Origin: Diploptera punctata
Taxonomy: Eukaryota > Arthropoda > Insecta > Blattodea > Blaberidae
Direction of reading: 5' to 3'
Length of the DNA stretch: 64,000 bases
NCBI GenBank assembly: GCA_030220185.1
Contig: JASPKZ010007546.1
Coordinates: 291,001-355,000 of the forward strand
Shown here piece by piece: positions 32,187 to 42,599 of this stretch. The position numbers and the translations under genes were made by a program. Position 1 is the stretch's first letter. The number at the start of each line of letters is the position of its first letter. The notes under the pieces are model-generated. The model ran no database searches and was not told where the DNA came from. It saw nothing but the letters and a program-made list of their open reading frames with translations.

Positions 32187-33336
32187 ACTAGCTAATGCCC
32201 GGCGTGCGCTGCTACACCTAAATAATTGATAATGTGTTTTTTACAATTAGTTAAATAAGTAAAAGGGAAAATAAATATAAACTTATATTATTATTTTTAG
32301 ATACCCCGTGCTGATTACCCGTCGTTGCCTGCGAATCTACGCATTGCGATGTACTTGGCATAAATGAACTAAAAGGCAAAATTCGTTATTTTGAGTTATC
32401 CGTAAAAGAATATCCGCCGTGCGCTGCTATGCTTGCTCGGGAATCTACTTATCCCGATCTTCTTAGCATCAATGGAAGTGGAAAATGGTTATTGTGAGTT
32501 ATCCTTAAAATATAAATATATGCTGTCGCGGTCTTTTCTGTAGAGGTTTTTGAGATATTCAATTCTGTGTACAATATGTTTGTGTATTTGTTATGGTTTA
32601 GGCAGCATAAGTCATTTAAGCTAAAAAAACACCTTTTCTCGTTTTTTCACTACAGAATGCGATTATTAACGGTAAAGGGCTTGAGCATTAAAATTCTCTT
32701 ATAACCTATAATCTTCCCGGGAAAATTTTGTACATTTTGCAAAAAGCCCCATGCCAATCGGATGAATGGTATTGCAGCACATGCTTGCCCGGGAATCTAC
32801 TTATCCCGATCTAATTGGCATCAATATAAGACAAAAATGGCTATTTTGTGTGTTATCTGTAAAATATAAACATATGCTCTTGCGGACTTTTTTGTAGAGT
32901 TTTTTGAGATATTTAATTTTGTGTACATTAATTTTGGAGGTCTGTGGTGCTTATTCTGGGTTACGGGACGCACGGTGTCGGCCCGGTGTGTTTCGATCTT
33001 CAAACTTTTTTTTTTTTTTCCAAATGCCTCAGGTTTGTCTTTCGACATTCCTGGTTTCTCTCCAGACATGGCGTACATGTTCTAAGGTTGGGGTTATGGT
33101 TTAGGCAGCATAAGCCATTTAACGGTACAAAAGGGGACTTTTAACGTTTTTCATTATACATGGTGTTTTGAAGGGCGTAGGAGTTGAGTATCTCAACTCT
33201 CTTGTAGCCTATGTTCATTCCGGGAATCTACTGAACATTTTGCAAAAAGCCCTATCACAATCGGATCAACGGTATAGCCGCACATGAAGTACGAACAAAC
33301 AAACAAACAAACAAACATTAATATTTTATATATTAG
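32187..33336 (-). repeat. Dispersed family H, copy 4 (two modules, with an insert)
   Basis: It reads ACTAGCTAATGCCCGGCG at 32187 (the reverse of the CTAGT end) and ends in (AAAC)n at 33295-33315. Core sequence is present twice, about 32340-32760 and 32770-33290. At 32937-33090 the second core is interrupted by 150 bp containing a T13 tract and a SINE-E 3' piece (AAACCAGGAATGTCGAAAG reversed). Confidence 0.82.
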
Positions 33337-34035
33337 ATTATACAACAGCTTCCCCTTCTTCTTCTTCTTCACTTTTATATATTGACTTAAGTAGGTTTTC
33401 CTGTTGGATATGACTTAAAAATATGGAACATGCTGAATCAATCAAAGTTGTGGATGCAAAATCTCTGTAAATAAAACATGATAAAATGTGAAATGTATTA
33501 TTGTCTAACTTACACTCAATATGAGTCTCTTGTTGTTGAGGGTTTCCCATAATTGAGAGATTTAGTGAAAAAAAGAGACACATTTCACCAACATGTGCTA
33601 CTACTAAGGTATAATACTAGCGGTTGTTTCCCTGCACAAAAATCACAAATTGCTAGACAGGTGGATGTGCCCATTTTACACTGGCCCCTCAATTCTCCTA
33701 TTACATCTTTTACTGCATCATCTTATACATCTGCTCCCTCCTCTTCTATAACACAACAACTACTATTAGTAATACTATACCTCCCCTCACACTACTACTT
33801 CAGTCAGCTATTAGTAACACTTTCAAACTTTTCCTCCTGTAAGAATTTCAGCATCTTATTTCAGGACGTGTCGCCTTTTCTTTCCTGGTATTTAAAAGCA
33901 GGACAAGAAGAGTGGTTTATTGTTCGCTGCAATTTATGAGTGGAAAAGGGAGGGGGTGATCCCAAACTATTTCATGGAACTGAGGTTCTTACGTTTTGGT
34001 GAAAAGTATATACTAATTTACTACTTCTACTACTA
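33337..34035 (-). repeat. Segment with diverged copies downstream; weak coding on the minus strand
   Basis: About 33380-33740 resembles 35760-36010 (TTCTCCTATT.CATCTTTTAC, TCCCTCCTCTT/TTCCTCCTCTT) and, in part, 35590-35750. Minus translations share F(A/V).T(T/K)LI and EEGADV/EEEAFV followed by DD.VKD.IGE. The minus frame 33583-33338 is open for 81 codons. Function and class are unknown. It could be an old duplicated exon or an unrecognised repeat. Confidence 0.4.
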
Positions 34036-34039
34036 ACTA

Positions 34040-34985
34040 GCTTACCTTACTAACTAAATAACTAACTCATTGGCACTATAGAATCCGTGGGTTCATGGCC
34101 GCACGGACATAAGCTCTCCACACATCCGTATCCTGAGCTAATGTTTTCCAATTGTTCCATGTATAATTTACTTCCCTCAAATCTTGGTTAATGATACTCT
34201 CCTTTCTCATTATTGGTCCACCAACTGGGCATTTCCATCTGGTTTTCCTACAAGAAGCTTCCATGCCCTTCTGTCATTCCCCATTCGTGCTACATGCCCT
34301 GCTCATAGCTGTCTACGTGACTTAGCTTTTTTATTATATCTGGTTTCCTATAAAGATCATGTAATTCACTGTTATGTAGTCTTCTCCATTCACCTGACTG
34401 TTCATCTCTCTTTGGTTCAAAAATGTTTTTTTTTTTTTCACAAGACATAGCTATGCCACATAATAGCAAAGGAGTCTTACTTCATAGAAGACATCCGAAA
34501 ACACTTCGATCTACCAGAAACGCAGGCATACAAAACAGCAATCGAGGAGAGACAGAGAAAAGCCAGAGAGATTCCGAACGAAATCACGGAAACGGAAGCG
34601 TTAAACACAGACGAATGGAAAGGACCAAATTTTCGACTTCGCCACTTATACACACGCTTCGCCGCTCACGGCTTCCATGGCAAAATATGTCATAAACAAA
34701 GTTACCATGAACCTGAGGAGTCCTGCATCTGTAAACTCTGTAGCAAACCGTGCCCAAAGTATCACTTAGTGAAATGCGAAAACAGAAACAAAACAATTCA
34801 CGAATTAATAGCAAAATTGTAAACCATGTATATAATATTAGTGTACACATTGTGTTTAATAAATATATATATAAAAAATGTTTCTAAGAAGTTTATTATC
34901 AAATACTTGCAATCCTTTCTCCTTCCTTAAAGTAAGAGTCTATGTTTCACATCTGTCTAATGTACTGGCAGACTAATATTGCCAG
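34040..34985 (-). pseudogene. LINE-A 3' remnant, split by LINE-C
   Basis: The right part (34884-34985) and left part (34040-34418) together read as one diverged LINE-A 3' end. They contain CCTTAAAGTAAGAGTCTATG, AAGTTTATTATCAAATACTT and GATGAACAGTCAGGTGAATG. The C-terminal end gives NLREVNYTWNNWKTLAQDTD and AYVRAAMNPRI. Many substitutions make it older than the copies at 29393 and 42600. The 34429-34873 insert divides it. Confidence 0.88.
34429..34873 (+). pseudogene. LINE-C 3' fragment with 10-bp target duplication
   Basis: One frame from about 34480 gives KHFDLPETQAYKTAIEERQR, NTDEWKGPNFRLRHLYTRFA and AHGFHGKICHKQ. The final Cys/His cluster CICKLCSKPCPKYHLVKC follows, and the stop is near 34820. 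AATAAA and a short A-rich end come after. AAAAATGTTT flanks it at 34419-34428 and 34874-34883. The C-terminal zinc-finger-like cluster matches LINE-C at 40189-40371. It has no RT domain (5'-truncated), but the retained part has no stop. Confidence 0.85.
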
Positions 34986-34989
34986 TAAT

Positions 34990-35585
34990 ATTATTATTAA
35001 TTAAATAAAAATAAAACGTAGTTTTATTTGATTTTCATATTTATTATATAATTCAATGACAGCTGTTCCGGTACACTGTACCTTCTTCAGACATGTTAAT
35101 AAATTATGAATTGTGTTCCAACTGATCTAAGCAACAATACAACAATATTTATTTAAATTTTTTAATTTAACAAAGGGGATTCATTCAATCAAGTTGAGAA
35201 TTTAACAGTGTTTTACTACTTTTAAATTTATTAATTTCTACAGCCTCCAAAAGATCTAACTTCTTACCCCTATCACAAATATGTAAAATTTCACTAGAAA
35301 TTAATACATTTAAAAGTAGTAAAAACTGTTAAATTCTCAACTTGATTTGAATGAATCCCCTTTGTTAAATTAAAAAAATTAAATAAATATTGTTGTATTG
35401 TTGCTTAGATCATTGGAACACAATTCATAATTTACATGTCTGAAGAAGGTACAGTGTACCGAAACAGCTGTCACTGAATTATATAATAAATATGAAAATC
35501 AAATAAAACTACGTTTTATTTTTATTTAATTAATAAATAGATTTTCATCAAGTAAACACCAACTCAATTGATTACTAATATTATT
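34990..35585. repeat. PLE palindrome, two arms of about 230 bp, hammerhead-like core
   Basis: Left arm (about 34998-35235) and right arm (about 35290-35530) are near-perfect inverted copies. AAAACGTAGTTTTATTTGAT ... GACAGCTGTT.CGGTACACTG on the left is mirrored on the right. A centre of about 55 bp separates them. The right arm contains CTGAAGA, a GGTAC/GTACC stem, GAAA and ACAGCTGTC (35440-35472), matching a type I hammerhead with a 2-bp stem III. The same terminal sequence flanks LINE-A at 20282-20537 and 23276-23390. No coding part remains. Confidence 0.8.
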
Positions 35586-36010
35586 TTTATTCATCTACTT
35601 GTGCATCTTTTCAGGTTGATCTCGGCAAAAACACTATGAAAAAGATTGAAAAAAATCAGTGTTGTGAATACAAATCATCATTGCCCTCTATGGATAATAT
35701 TTTTTGACAAATATGTGTGAATGTATATTCTAAATTCCACATAATATGAGTATTCTATTTGTTAAATATTTCCCATTATTCTCCTATTCCATCTTTTACT
35801 TAATCGTCTTCTACAAATGCTTCCTCCTCTTTTAATTATTTTTTGTCTTACTTTTCTACTTCTAGTTTTGCATCTTTTCATGTTAGATTTGACCTAGAAA
35901 GCATGGAAAATACTGAAACAATTAACTTTGTGAATGCAAATTACTGCGGTTCTGTGTAGAAAACTTGTTGTGGCAAACTTATGTCATGTTTACATATTAC
36001 GAGTTTCGTT
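35586..36010 (-). repeat. Second and third copies of the 33337-33740 segment
   Basis: Minus translations FVFTTLIFFNLF (about 35690) and FAFTKLIVSVFSMLS (about 35925) align with FASTTLIDSACSIF at about 33460. EEEAFVEDD (about 35830) aligns with EEGADV.DDAV (about 33730). Divergence is high. No reading frame is intact across a copy. Confidence 0.4.
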
Positions 36011-36479
36011 TATTTAATTTCTCAAATAATTCTCCATTTTTAAAATATCGGATGTTTCTTCAATAACCGTTTTCGGTTTTTCCTTCACTGATGTTGAAAA
36101 GCGAATCAAATTCTTTTAATTCCTCTGACTTAGCTCAAGTGGAAACATGCTCTGATACTGAATCTTGTATATATTGTAATAAAAAGAAATCATAAATTAA
36201 TAATACAGCATGTTCTACTTTTCCATCGATGTTAGTCTACTTGTTTTTTATCGATTACTACCCTTTTTTATTCGTAAATACTGATAAAATGCATATTAAA
36301 ATTCCGTTGAGGAAAATAGTCACAAAGTAAAATATTAAAATAGATACCTTGCAGGTACCATGGCCCTCTACTAGATTAATTAAAAAAAACTTTTAAGAAT
36401 TGTAGGCTTTACGAAAACCGGCTTCCATCTACAGCAGAAGTATATGCGCTACTCTACGTTGTTGTTGTTGTTGTTGTTT
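36011..36479. other. No recognisable feature
   Basis: AT-rich; a (GTT)n run lies at 36461-36478. Confidence 0.6.
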
Positions 36480-36819
36480 GGCGACGATTTTGGCATCAGC
36501 GGTCTTCTAGCGTTGTTGTTAGCTACTAACTGTTGCTTTGTAATTTCTTATAGTGGATTGTATGAGTTGTGTGTGTTCTCATTTAAAATTAGATCGTAGT
36601 TTATTATCTTTAAAATTTCGAGTTACTCTAGTTTGTTGGATGTTTACTTTGTGAATTATACGAGTAGTAAGTATTTTCTGTTGTCTCCATGCGGTGGCCG
36701 GAGTAGACGTGTTTGGCGTAGCTAGGTTTTCCTTTCGCATGTATGAAATATTTGAAACGTTCTTCGAATCTTATGATGAAACGTCTGCTGGTTGTGCCTA
36801 TGTAAAATTTATTACAATC

Positions 36820-36830
<11 letters not shown>
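36480..36830 (-). pseudogene. PLE GIY-YIG endonuclease fragment
   Basis: On the minus strand from 36822: DCNKFYIGTTSRRFIIRFEE, RFKYFIHAKGKPSYAKHVYS, GHRMETTENTY. The C(N/D)K.YIG.T.R.F..R..EH opening is the YIG half of the GIY-YIG fold, with the catalytic-region Arg (RRF..RF) kept. SYAKHV.. GH matches the S..A.H....GH block. It stops within about 75 residues. The reverse transcriptase is absent. The copy at 59780-60145 is a close relative. Confidence 0.85.
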
Positions 36831-36859
<29 letters not shown>

Positions 36860-37240
36860 TGATTCTCATTCAAAAAGTTGAATCCATCTATTTTTTTTTC
36901 GGTCTACCAACATTCCTGTCTCCTTTTGGTTTGTAATTAAGTAGGTATAATTTTTGGTGTACGTTCATCTTTCATTATTTGAACATGATCTTTCCAGTTT
37001 TTTTCTAGAGTATTTTATTTTATCTAAAATTTAAAAAAAAATTAGCTCATTTGTAATATCTTCACTACTTATTTTATCTTATTTATCTACTGCAGAAGTT
37101 TGCAGCCAGCTACAGTTCTCAAAAATCTCACTTCAGCTGCTTCTATAATCTTCTCTTTTAGTTATTACCCAAATTCACTACCATAGAACAATAAGGGTAT
37201 TACAATCTTTCTATGTTAATTTTCTAAACATCTTTATTGT
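36818..37240 (-). pseudogene. LINE C-terminal remnant with (GAT)n tail
   Basis: The (TCA)n run at 36820-36860 is the (TGA)n tail on the minus strand. Reading from 37240 down gives FYGSEFG, KEKIIEAAEVRFLRTVAGCK, NWKDHVQIMKDERTPKI and then a decayed end. The EAAE..FLR..AG and W..H..(R/I)M blocks identify a LINE C-terminus of the LINE-D group. Confidence 0.75.
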
Positions 37241-38169
37241 TAAATCTATTGATTTCTTCTATGTCGTTGTTTATTGTGTTATTTTATTCGAAATCCAGCC
37301 CATTTAATTTCGTTCATCTACCCCTGCGTCAGGCGTGGTCGGCCGGCACCCTTGTCATTCACATACCTGTATATAGAGGCTCATCTAATCTCATCCCTTC
37401 ATCTGAGGATATTTATAATTTATAGAAATCCAGCATTATTTTAGGATGTCAATTTTAATAACGTAATCTATTGTATCCAGCGTAGCGTTTTTATGGTATT
37501 TAGATGAAAAACATGTGTGATACTCAGTCAAAAAACAAACTCCAATGAACCAAAGTTTATATTCATTTTCAAATGGTATGAGGCTTGAAAAATATTGTTT
37601 GCATGCTAGTAATTTGTTTGCTATTGTCGATTTCCTTGCTTAAAAAACCCTAAACCATGAGATTTACCGTCTATAAATACATTTTATATAATATATGCAT
37701 AACATATTATGTAAAGTTATATCTGTGTGATACTGAGATATAGGCCCGGGTATAAAAGTCTGATATAGTGCAGTTAGGGAGCCACCACTGTAATTTGGTT
37801 CGCAGTCACCATGCGGTATATGTATAAAGCTACATATGTGCGCTACTGAAACACAAGCTCAGATACAAAAAATACTCTAATGTGACTGTGAATGACGCAG
37901 TTAGAGAGCCGCCACTGTAAATTCCGTAGCATGACGTAGTCCACTCATCATGCTGTAATGGAGGCAGGAGATTACCCACAAGCCACCTGCAGGAAAACAA
38001 ACATAAATACATTCAAGTGTTTGGACGCGGTTAAAACATAATCCTGCCTGGACGTGAAGGTCCTGCTCGATCAGGCGAGACGATTGATTTTCCTAGCTTT
38101 AAAATTTCCCTCAGCCTTAACTGTGTGCAGTTCAAACTCTTACATAATGTATTTATGTTTTTTTTACAG
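37241..38169. other. No gene; diverged tandem duplication at 37722-37965
   Basis: GTGCAGTTAGGGAGCCACCA near 37770 and CGCAGTTAGAGAGCCGCCAC near 37896 head two related units, preceded by TGTGTGATACTGAG and TGTGCGCTACTGAA. They look like an old tandem duplication of about 120 bp. Nothing else is recognised. Confidence 0.55.
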
Positions 38170-38233
38170 GAAGGACTGTTTAATAAACATCGATGGTAAT
38201 ACGTCACCTACTGATTTTCGATTCCCACATAAG
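38170..38233 (+). other. Candidate exon with splice-like borders
   Basis: A strong acceptor-like run (TTTTTTTTACAG ending at 38169) precedes 64 nt, and the interval ends AAG followed by GTATGAG, a donor-like sequence. One frame reads KDCLINIDGNTSPTDFRFPH. No domain is recognised and no neighbouring exon is identified. It may be coincidence or part of an unrecognised old element. Confidence 0.25.
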
Positions 38234-39040
38234 GTATGAGAATTTCTGTCAGTACTCTATATTATATGTTAGTGCCATTTCCTTCTTTTCAACGTGGTTA
38301 CATCAGTACTAAAATCGATATTTGATGAATAATTTATTATTTCTAGCTTTAGTTCACAATGTGAACTATTTATCATTTGCTTCATAAAATATGAACTCTT
38401 ATCTTTAGTTAACACAACACATTAAACTATTGCTATATTTTCATCAATAAATTTCAGCTATTTCTATTTTTGTTCATAAATATGTCTACTCCTCTTTTTA
38501 TTTTATAAATGAAGGGTACAGGGAAAGAGCCAGATAAGTCCCTATTTTGTCGAAATGGGATTTGAAGTATACCTTCATTCTCCATGGAGAGCACTATCAC
38601 TTAAAAGTGTGAAAAAACGAAAGATACAGTCCAAGGCATGAGTTACCTTACCTACAAAGGCATACAGGTGAGGAAGTATGTATGTTGTTCGTTTGTAGGT
38701 TTCAAGGAGAAAGAGACATACTTTGTTTTTTCCCCTGTACTCTTCACATATGAACTTTTTCACCTTTGTAACATAAATATAAACAGATCTTAATAGTATT
38801 AAAATTTAACTAGTTACCAGGTATTAATTTTAATACACTACTAAAAAAAATAGACGAACACATTTTTAAAGCAAAGCCACAAAATAAATAGATACAATTT
38901 AATTTTTAAGTGTTTGATGTTTTGATTTGAAGTGTTGTTTAAAAGACTGAAGATATTCTGGGTTTTATTAATTTTTCTCTGAATACGTTAGTGAAGTTCC
39001 AAGAGTTGTTGAAACCAAATGAGTGCTTATTGAGTTTTTT
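38234..39040. other. No recognisable feature
   Basis: AT-rich; no supported frame or repeat. Confidence 0.5.
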
Positions 39041-39044
39041 TAAC

Positions 39045-39405
39045 ATGTTTGAAACCTGGAATTAACAAAGGCAGATAGTAAACAAATAGAGGCTGCTGAA
39101 ATGAAGATGTTGAGAGTAATAGCAGGCCACCAAAGGACCGATAAAAAGAAAAACGAAGATATAAGAACAGAACTTAATATATTTAATCTCTGTGAAAGAA
39201 TAAAATATTATCAAAATGCTTATCTTCAGCACGTATTACGAATGAATGAACAGCGCATACCAAGAGGACTGTATAATTATAAACCAAAAGGGAGAAGAAC
39301 GTTGGGAAGACCATTGAAGAGATGGAAGGACCAATTCGACCTATAATGAGATGAGAACAGACCATTGGGCTTAATCCTTGTTGTTGATGATGATGATGAA
39401 GAATA
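39045..39405 (+). pseudogene. LINE-D-type C-terminal remnant, (GAT)n tail
   Basis: The frame from about 39075 reads QIEAAEMKMLRVIAGHQRTD, ELNIFNLCERIKYYQNAYLQ and HVLRMNEQRIPRGLYNYKPK. It ends GRRTLGRPLKRWKDQFDL with a stop at 39346, then (GAT)n at 39388-39400. All the usual C-terminal blocks are present and open for about 80 codons. The RT is missing (5'-truncated). Confidence 0.85.
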
Positions 39406-39450
39406 ATCTGTGGTTAGGATATTGTTAGTGTGCGTTCTCTGAAGCTAATA

Positions 39451-39800
39451 CAGAGCAATGAGACATCTGAATGAGACATCAGTTGAACGAATAGTTTCAC
39501 AGCTTGAAGATGGCCGTTCCATTCGTCATGTCTCTAGAATTCTTGATGTCAGCCATCCATAGGCTATGAAGGCGATATAGAGAGACACGTGGATACAATA
39601 GGTGGACACGGGCAAGCCGTAAGAAGAAGACTACAGAGGTACTGGATAGATTTCTTGTCCTGTCAGCTTTGTTCAGACGAACATCTACTACGAGAGATCT
39701 ACAAAATGATTTACGAACAGCAACTGGAGTGGTAATTTCTGATCAGACTGTAAGATATAGACTGAAAAATGCAAGGTTTAAGTCTACAAACCTCTAACAT
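39451..39800 (+). pseudogene. Tc1-like transposase, N-terminal DNA-binding half
   Basis: MRHLNETSVERIVSQLEDGR, SIRHVSRILDVSHP and, after shifts, VLDRFLVLSALFRRTSTTRD, LQNDLRTATGVVISDQTV and RYRLKNARF. These are the two helix-turn-helix subdomains of a Tc1-type transposase, with the linker degraded. The catalytic half does not follow. After 39800 the sequence leads to TGTGACCCAGTGTA near 39880, which may be a terminal end, so this may be an internally deleted copy. Confidence 0.7.
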
Positions 39801-40185
39801 TTTTTAACTCGGGGTGCCTGAATTACATAAAAACCATGAAAAACTGAGAGGGACAAACATTTTCCCAAAATTTGTGACCCAGTGTAATTATTCGAATACT
39901 GCGATAATAAATTTTGTGCGTTTTTTCTTTCTAGATTTGAATTTATATAGGTGATGCAGTGGCATAAAAATCCTATACTTTTTAAATAAAGGACTAAACT
40001 TGCTGAAGAAGGACTCTCATGATTCTAATTAACAATCAAGCATTTAGTTTAACATTACTGGAGGAAAGGCGACAAGCGACAATGAAATATTTAAAGAATA
40101 TGCCGACATTAACCTCATCAATGAGACCACAATATCTTCTTGTACTAGCCAAAATATGAATGCGCACAACGTGCAAAGAAGATTG
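39801..40185. other. No gene; flank of Tc1 fragment and LINE-C 3' untranslated region
   Basis: Possible Tc1 end near 39880 as noted. On the minus strand, sequence below 40189 is probably LINE-C 3' untranslated DNA, but its end is not marked by a clear tail. Confidence 0.4.
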
Positions 40186-41235
40186 TTCTTAGTCACTGCA
40201 GAGTTTGACCAACGATTCTGATCTCATCCTACAGTTTAGCACATGGTATCTCTCACACTGTTCGCCACATCTTGAACACACGCAGTCTGGGCTGGGCTTG
40301 TGGAATCTTTGGTTGCTGCACAGCTTGCGGTGAAATTCATGCACAGCTAGTCTGGTCACGGTGTGGCGCAATTTATATCCTCCCTGAGTCCATTAACGGT
40401 TTGTCATGGCGTCACCCCCAGTAGTGTAGAATTCTTCCATATTTTGCGTTTTTTCTCGTGGAGTTCTTGCAGGAGGTGCTGGTAACCTGGTGTCAATGGT
40501 AGTAGGAACTTCAGTCTTAGCTCTTCTATGTGCAAGGGCTCTCTGGCGAGCTCATATACGTGCCGCGAGGGTATTTGGAGAGACAGAGCACCATTTGTAG
40601 GTATGTGGCTTTTAGTTTCTCTAATTTTTCTAAGTTCTTTTTCTTTAAATGAACCCGTATATACTCTAACCCATATGTTGCAACGGGATCATCTTTATGT
40701 TCAAAAAGTTGTAAGGTTATTTCTAATGAGAGTCTGCTTATTGACTTAATGTCGCTTATGGATGTTATCGCAGCATGTACTCTGTCATCTATATGGTATG
40801 TAAGTACGTTTCCCTGTGTTTAGAAAGTGACTCCCAGATATGCGAAGCTAGTTGCGAATTTTAGTGTTTTTTCACCAATTTAGAAAATGCCCCTCTGCCC
40901 CCATTTTCTGAAGGTCATGGAGACTATTTTCTCTTCATTAGTATTAGTTAATTTTCTTTTGCCCAGTCCACTAATTGGTTGAAGGCTTTCTGAAGATCAC
41001 TATCCGAAGTTAAGGTCAGTACTATATCATCTGCATACATAAGCAGGTTTATGTTGTCAGGTATTATTGCCTTGATGATGTCCGCTGTAGCTAAAATGAA
41101 CAACAAAGGGCTTAATGGTCCCCCTGCAGGACCCCAACAGTTTGCTGTATCAGGTTCGATTTGTCTATACCATCACTTATTTCCACCCAGTTGTTGATGC
41201 GGAGGTCTCTAATAGGCGATACAAGTATATATTTG
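40186..41235 (-). pseudogene. LINE-C: RT palm to C-terminal Cys/His cluster
   Basis: From 41235 the minus strand reads LVSPIRDLRINNWVEISDGI, IQQTVGVLQGGPLSPLLFIL, IIPDNINLLMYADDIVLTLT and LQKAFNQLVDWAKEN, that is RT motif B, the catalytic YADD and the thumb. Middle frames are broken. Next come ELRLKFLLPLTPGYQHLLQE, EKKRKIWKNSTLLG and an open end (40371 to 40189): MRHTVTRLAVHEFHRKLCSN, SPDCVCSRCGEQCERYHVLN. The final C-C-C-H-C cluster recurs at 34730-34790. It is a frameshifted copy lacking the endonuclease and fingers. Confidence 0.87.
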
Positions 41236-41747
41236 AAAGCATGTCTTTTTGTTCAATAGAAGACTGAAACATTTATAATTCTAATGAAATTGCTGGTTAT
41301 TGTTTGCGTCGTTCTTGCATTATAATTTTCTTAGTTAAGTTAGATTAAAGATATCAAAGAAGAAGATGAGGAAATATGAATTATCCTTATTGTCCCTCTA
41401 AGTTATTGGCTTATCATAAACATTTGTACAACACTGGTTACACTACTCACTTGCTATTGTTCCCCCCTTCCTCTCTTTTGCGGTATTGCCACAATGCAAT
41501 TTATCAGAAGTAAAATTGCACTACTACTTTTTTTATTTTGTTAGGTGTAAGTTTAAGTGCAATGTTCGGTCATAGTTATCTCACACATTTACTGCATTTT
41601 CATTTTTTCAGTAAGTGATTAAGAACAGGATTTTTTTTCGTTCTGCTGTTTATGAAAGCCAGAACAGCAAACATATACATCACTTGTCCATTGGTTACGT
41701 CCCGTCTTCCTATTGTGATTATAGGAGAAGTTTCTAGATTTATTACT
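41236..41747. other. No recognisable feature
   Basis: AT-rich; no supported frame or repeat. Confidence 0.5.
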
Positions 41748-42472
41748 AGGGCTCGGAAGTTGAGGACCTATAAAATGCCTATAAAAGACCTTTAAAAATA
41801 CCTAAAGATATCCTAAAAAATACCTAAAAACTGAAAAAATGGACGTTAAAAGGCAATTCAAATTACGTAATAATCTTAGGTTCAACTGCATTTTAATTAG
41901 TATAATAAAACAGCGTTTAAAAGTACGAAATGTAGTGAAATGCAACATGCATTGCGAAAAAAAAATCATACTTTATTAATTTATTTCTTTAATTCAACAT
42001 AGTCTGAAAAATGAATTATACGTTCATTAAAAAGAAAGTTCTTGGAGAATTAGAATGAACAATTTTTTCCACCTAGAATGAATTCAGCGAACCCACCATG
42101 GATATCAGGCGGTCAGTAGGCTGGTCAAAATAATTTAATATTTGTGAGTGTTTATTAGTTACTCGCTGAACAAAATTGTTTGCAATGTGAAAAGTCTTTG
42201 GAAAGTAAAACTAGATAGTATTTTTAAAAGTAGTTGGATTTGAGACTAGATTGCGGATTCTTGATGTATACAAACGGTATAAATATGGTCAAAAGAAGAT
42301 AAAGTTGCAAAAAACCGTTAAAAAGCTAAAAAAAGGACCAATAAGACAAAAAAGTCGATAAAAGGACAAATAAGTCACCATATTCTGGCCTACAATGACC
42401 CAAAATGTATATTATTATGTTAGGCCTCGTCTTCAGATATAAAATAAAAAAATGCCTCAACTTCCGAGCCCT
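41748..42472. mobile_element. Non-autonomous DNA transposon, 18-bp perfect TIRs
   Basis: AGGGCTCGGAAGTTGAGG at 41748-41765 is perfectly inverted at 42455-42472. The 725-bp interior has A-rich near-repeats at both ends (ACCTATAAAATGCC, GACCTTTAAAAATACC at left; AAAGGACCAATAAGAC, AAAGGACAAATAAGTC at right). No coding region is seen. The ends suggest hAT-type, but I cannot confirm an 8-bp target duplication. Confidence 0.8.
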
Positions 42473-42599
42473 TTTCTGTATTACTGCAATGTTGTATAGT
42501 AATTAATATGAGCAATTTTGTTGCTTTCTATCTGAAGATGCAGGTATCTCCAATATAACTGTGATAAACAATCAAGAGATTTTTGGGATTTGTCACACA

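Noticed and set aside
33553..33939. 128-codon plus frame as a gene
   Set aside because: Low-complexity Ser/Leu/Tyr composition, no motif, and it opposes the better-supported minus peptides.
39995..40025. Further hammerhead-like core (GCTGAAGAAGGACTC)
   Set aside because: No stem II partner and no GAAA at the right distance.
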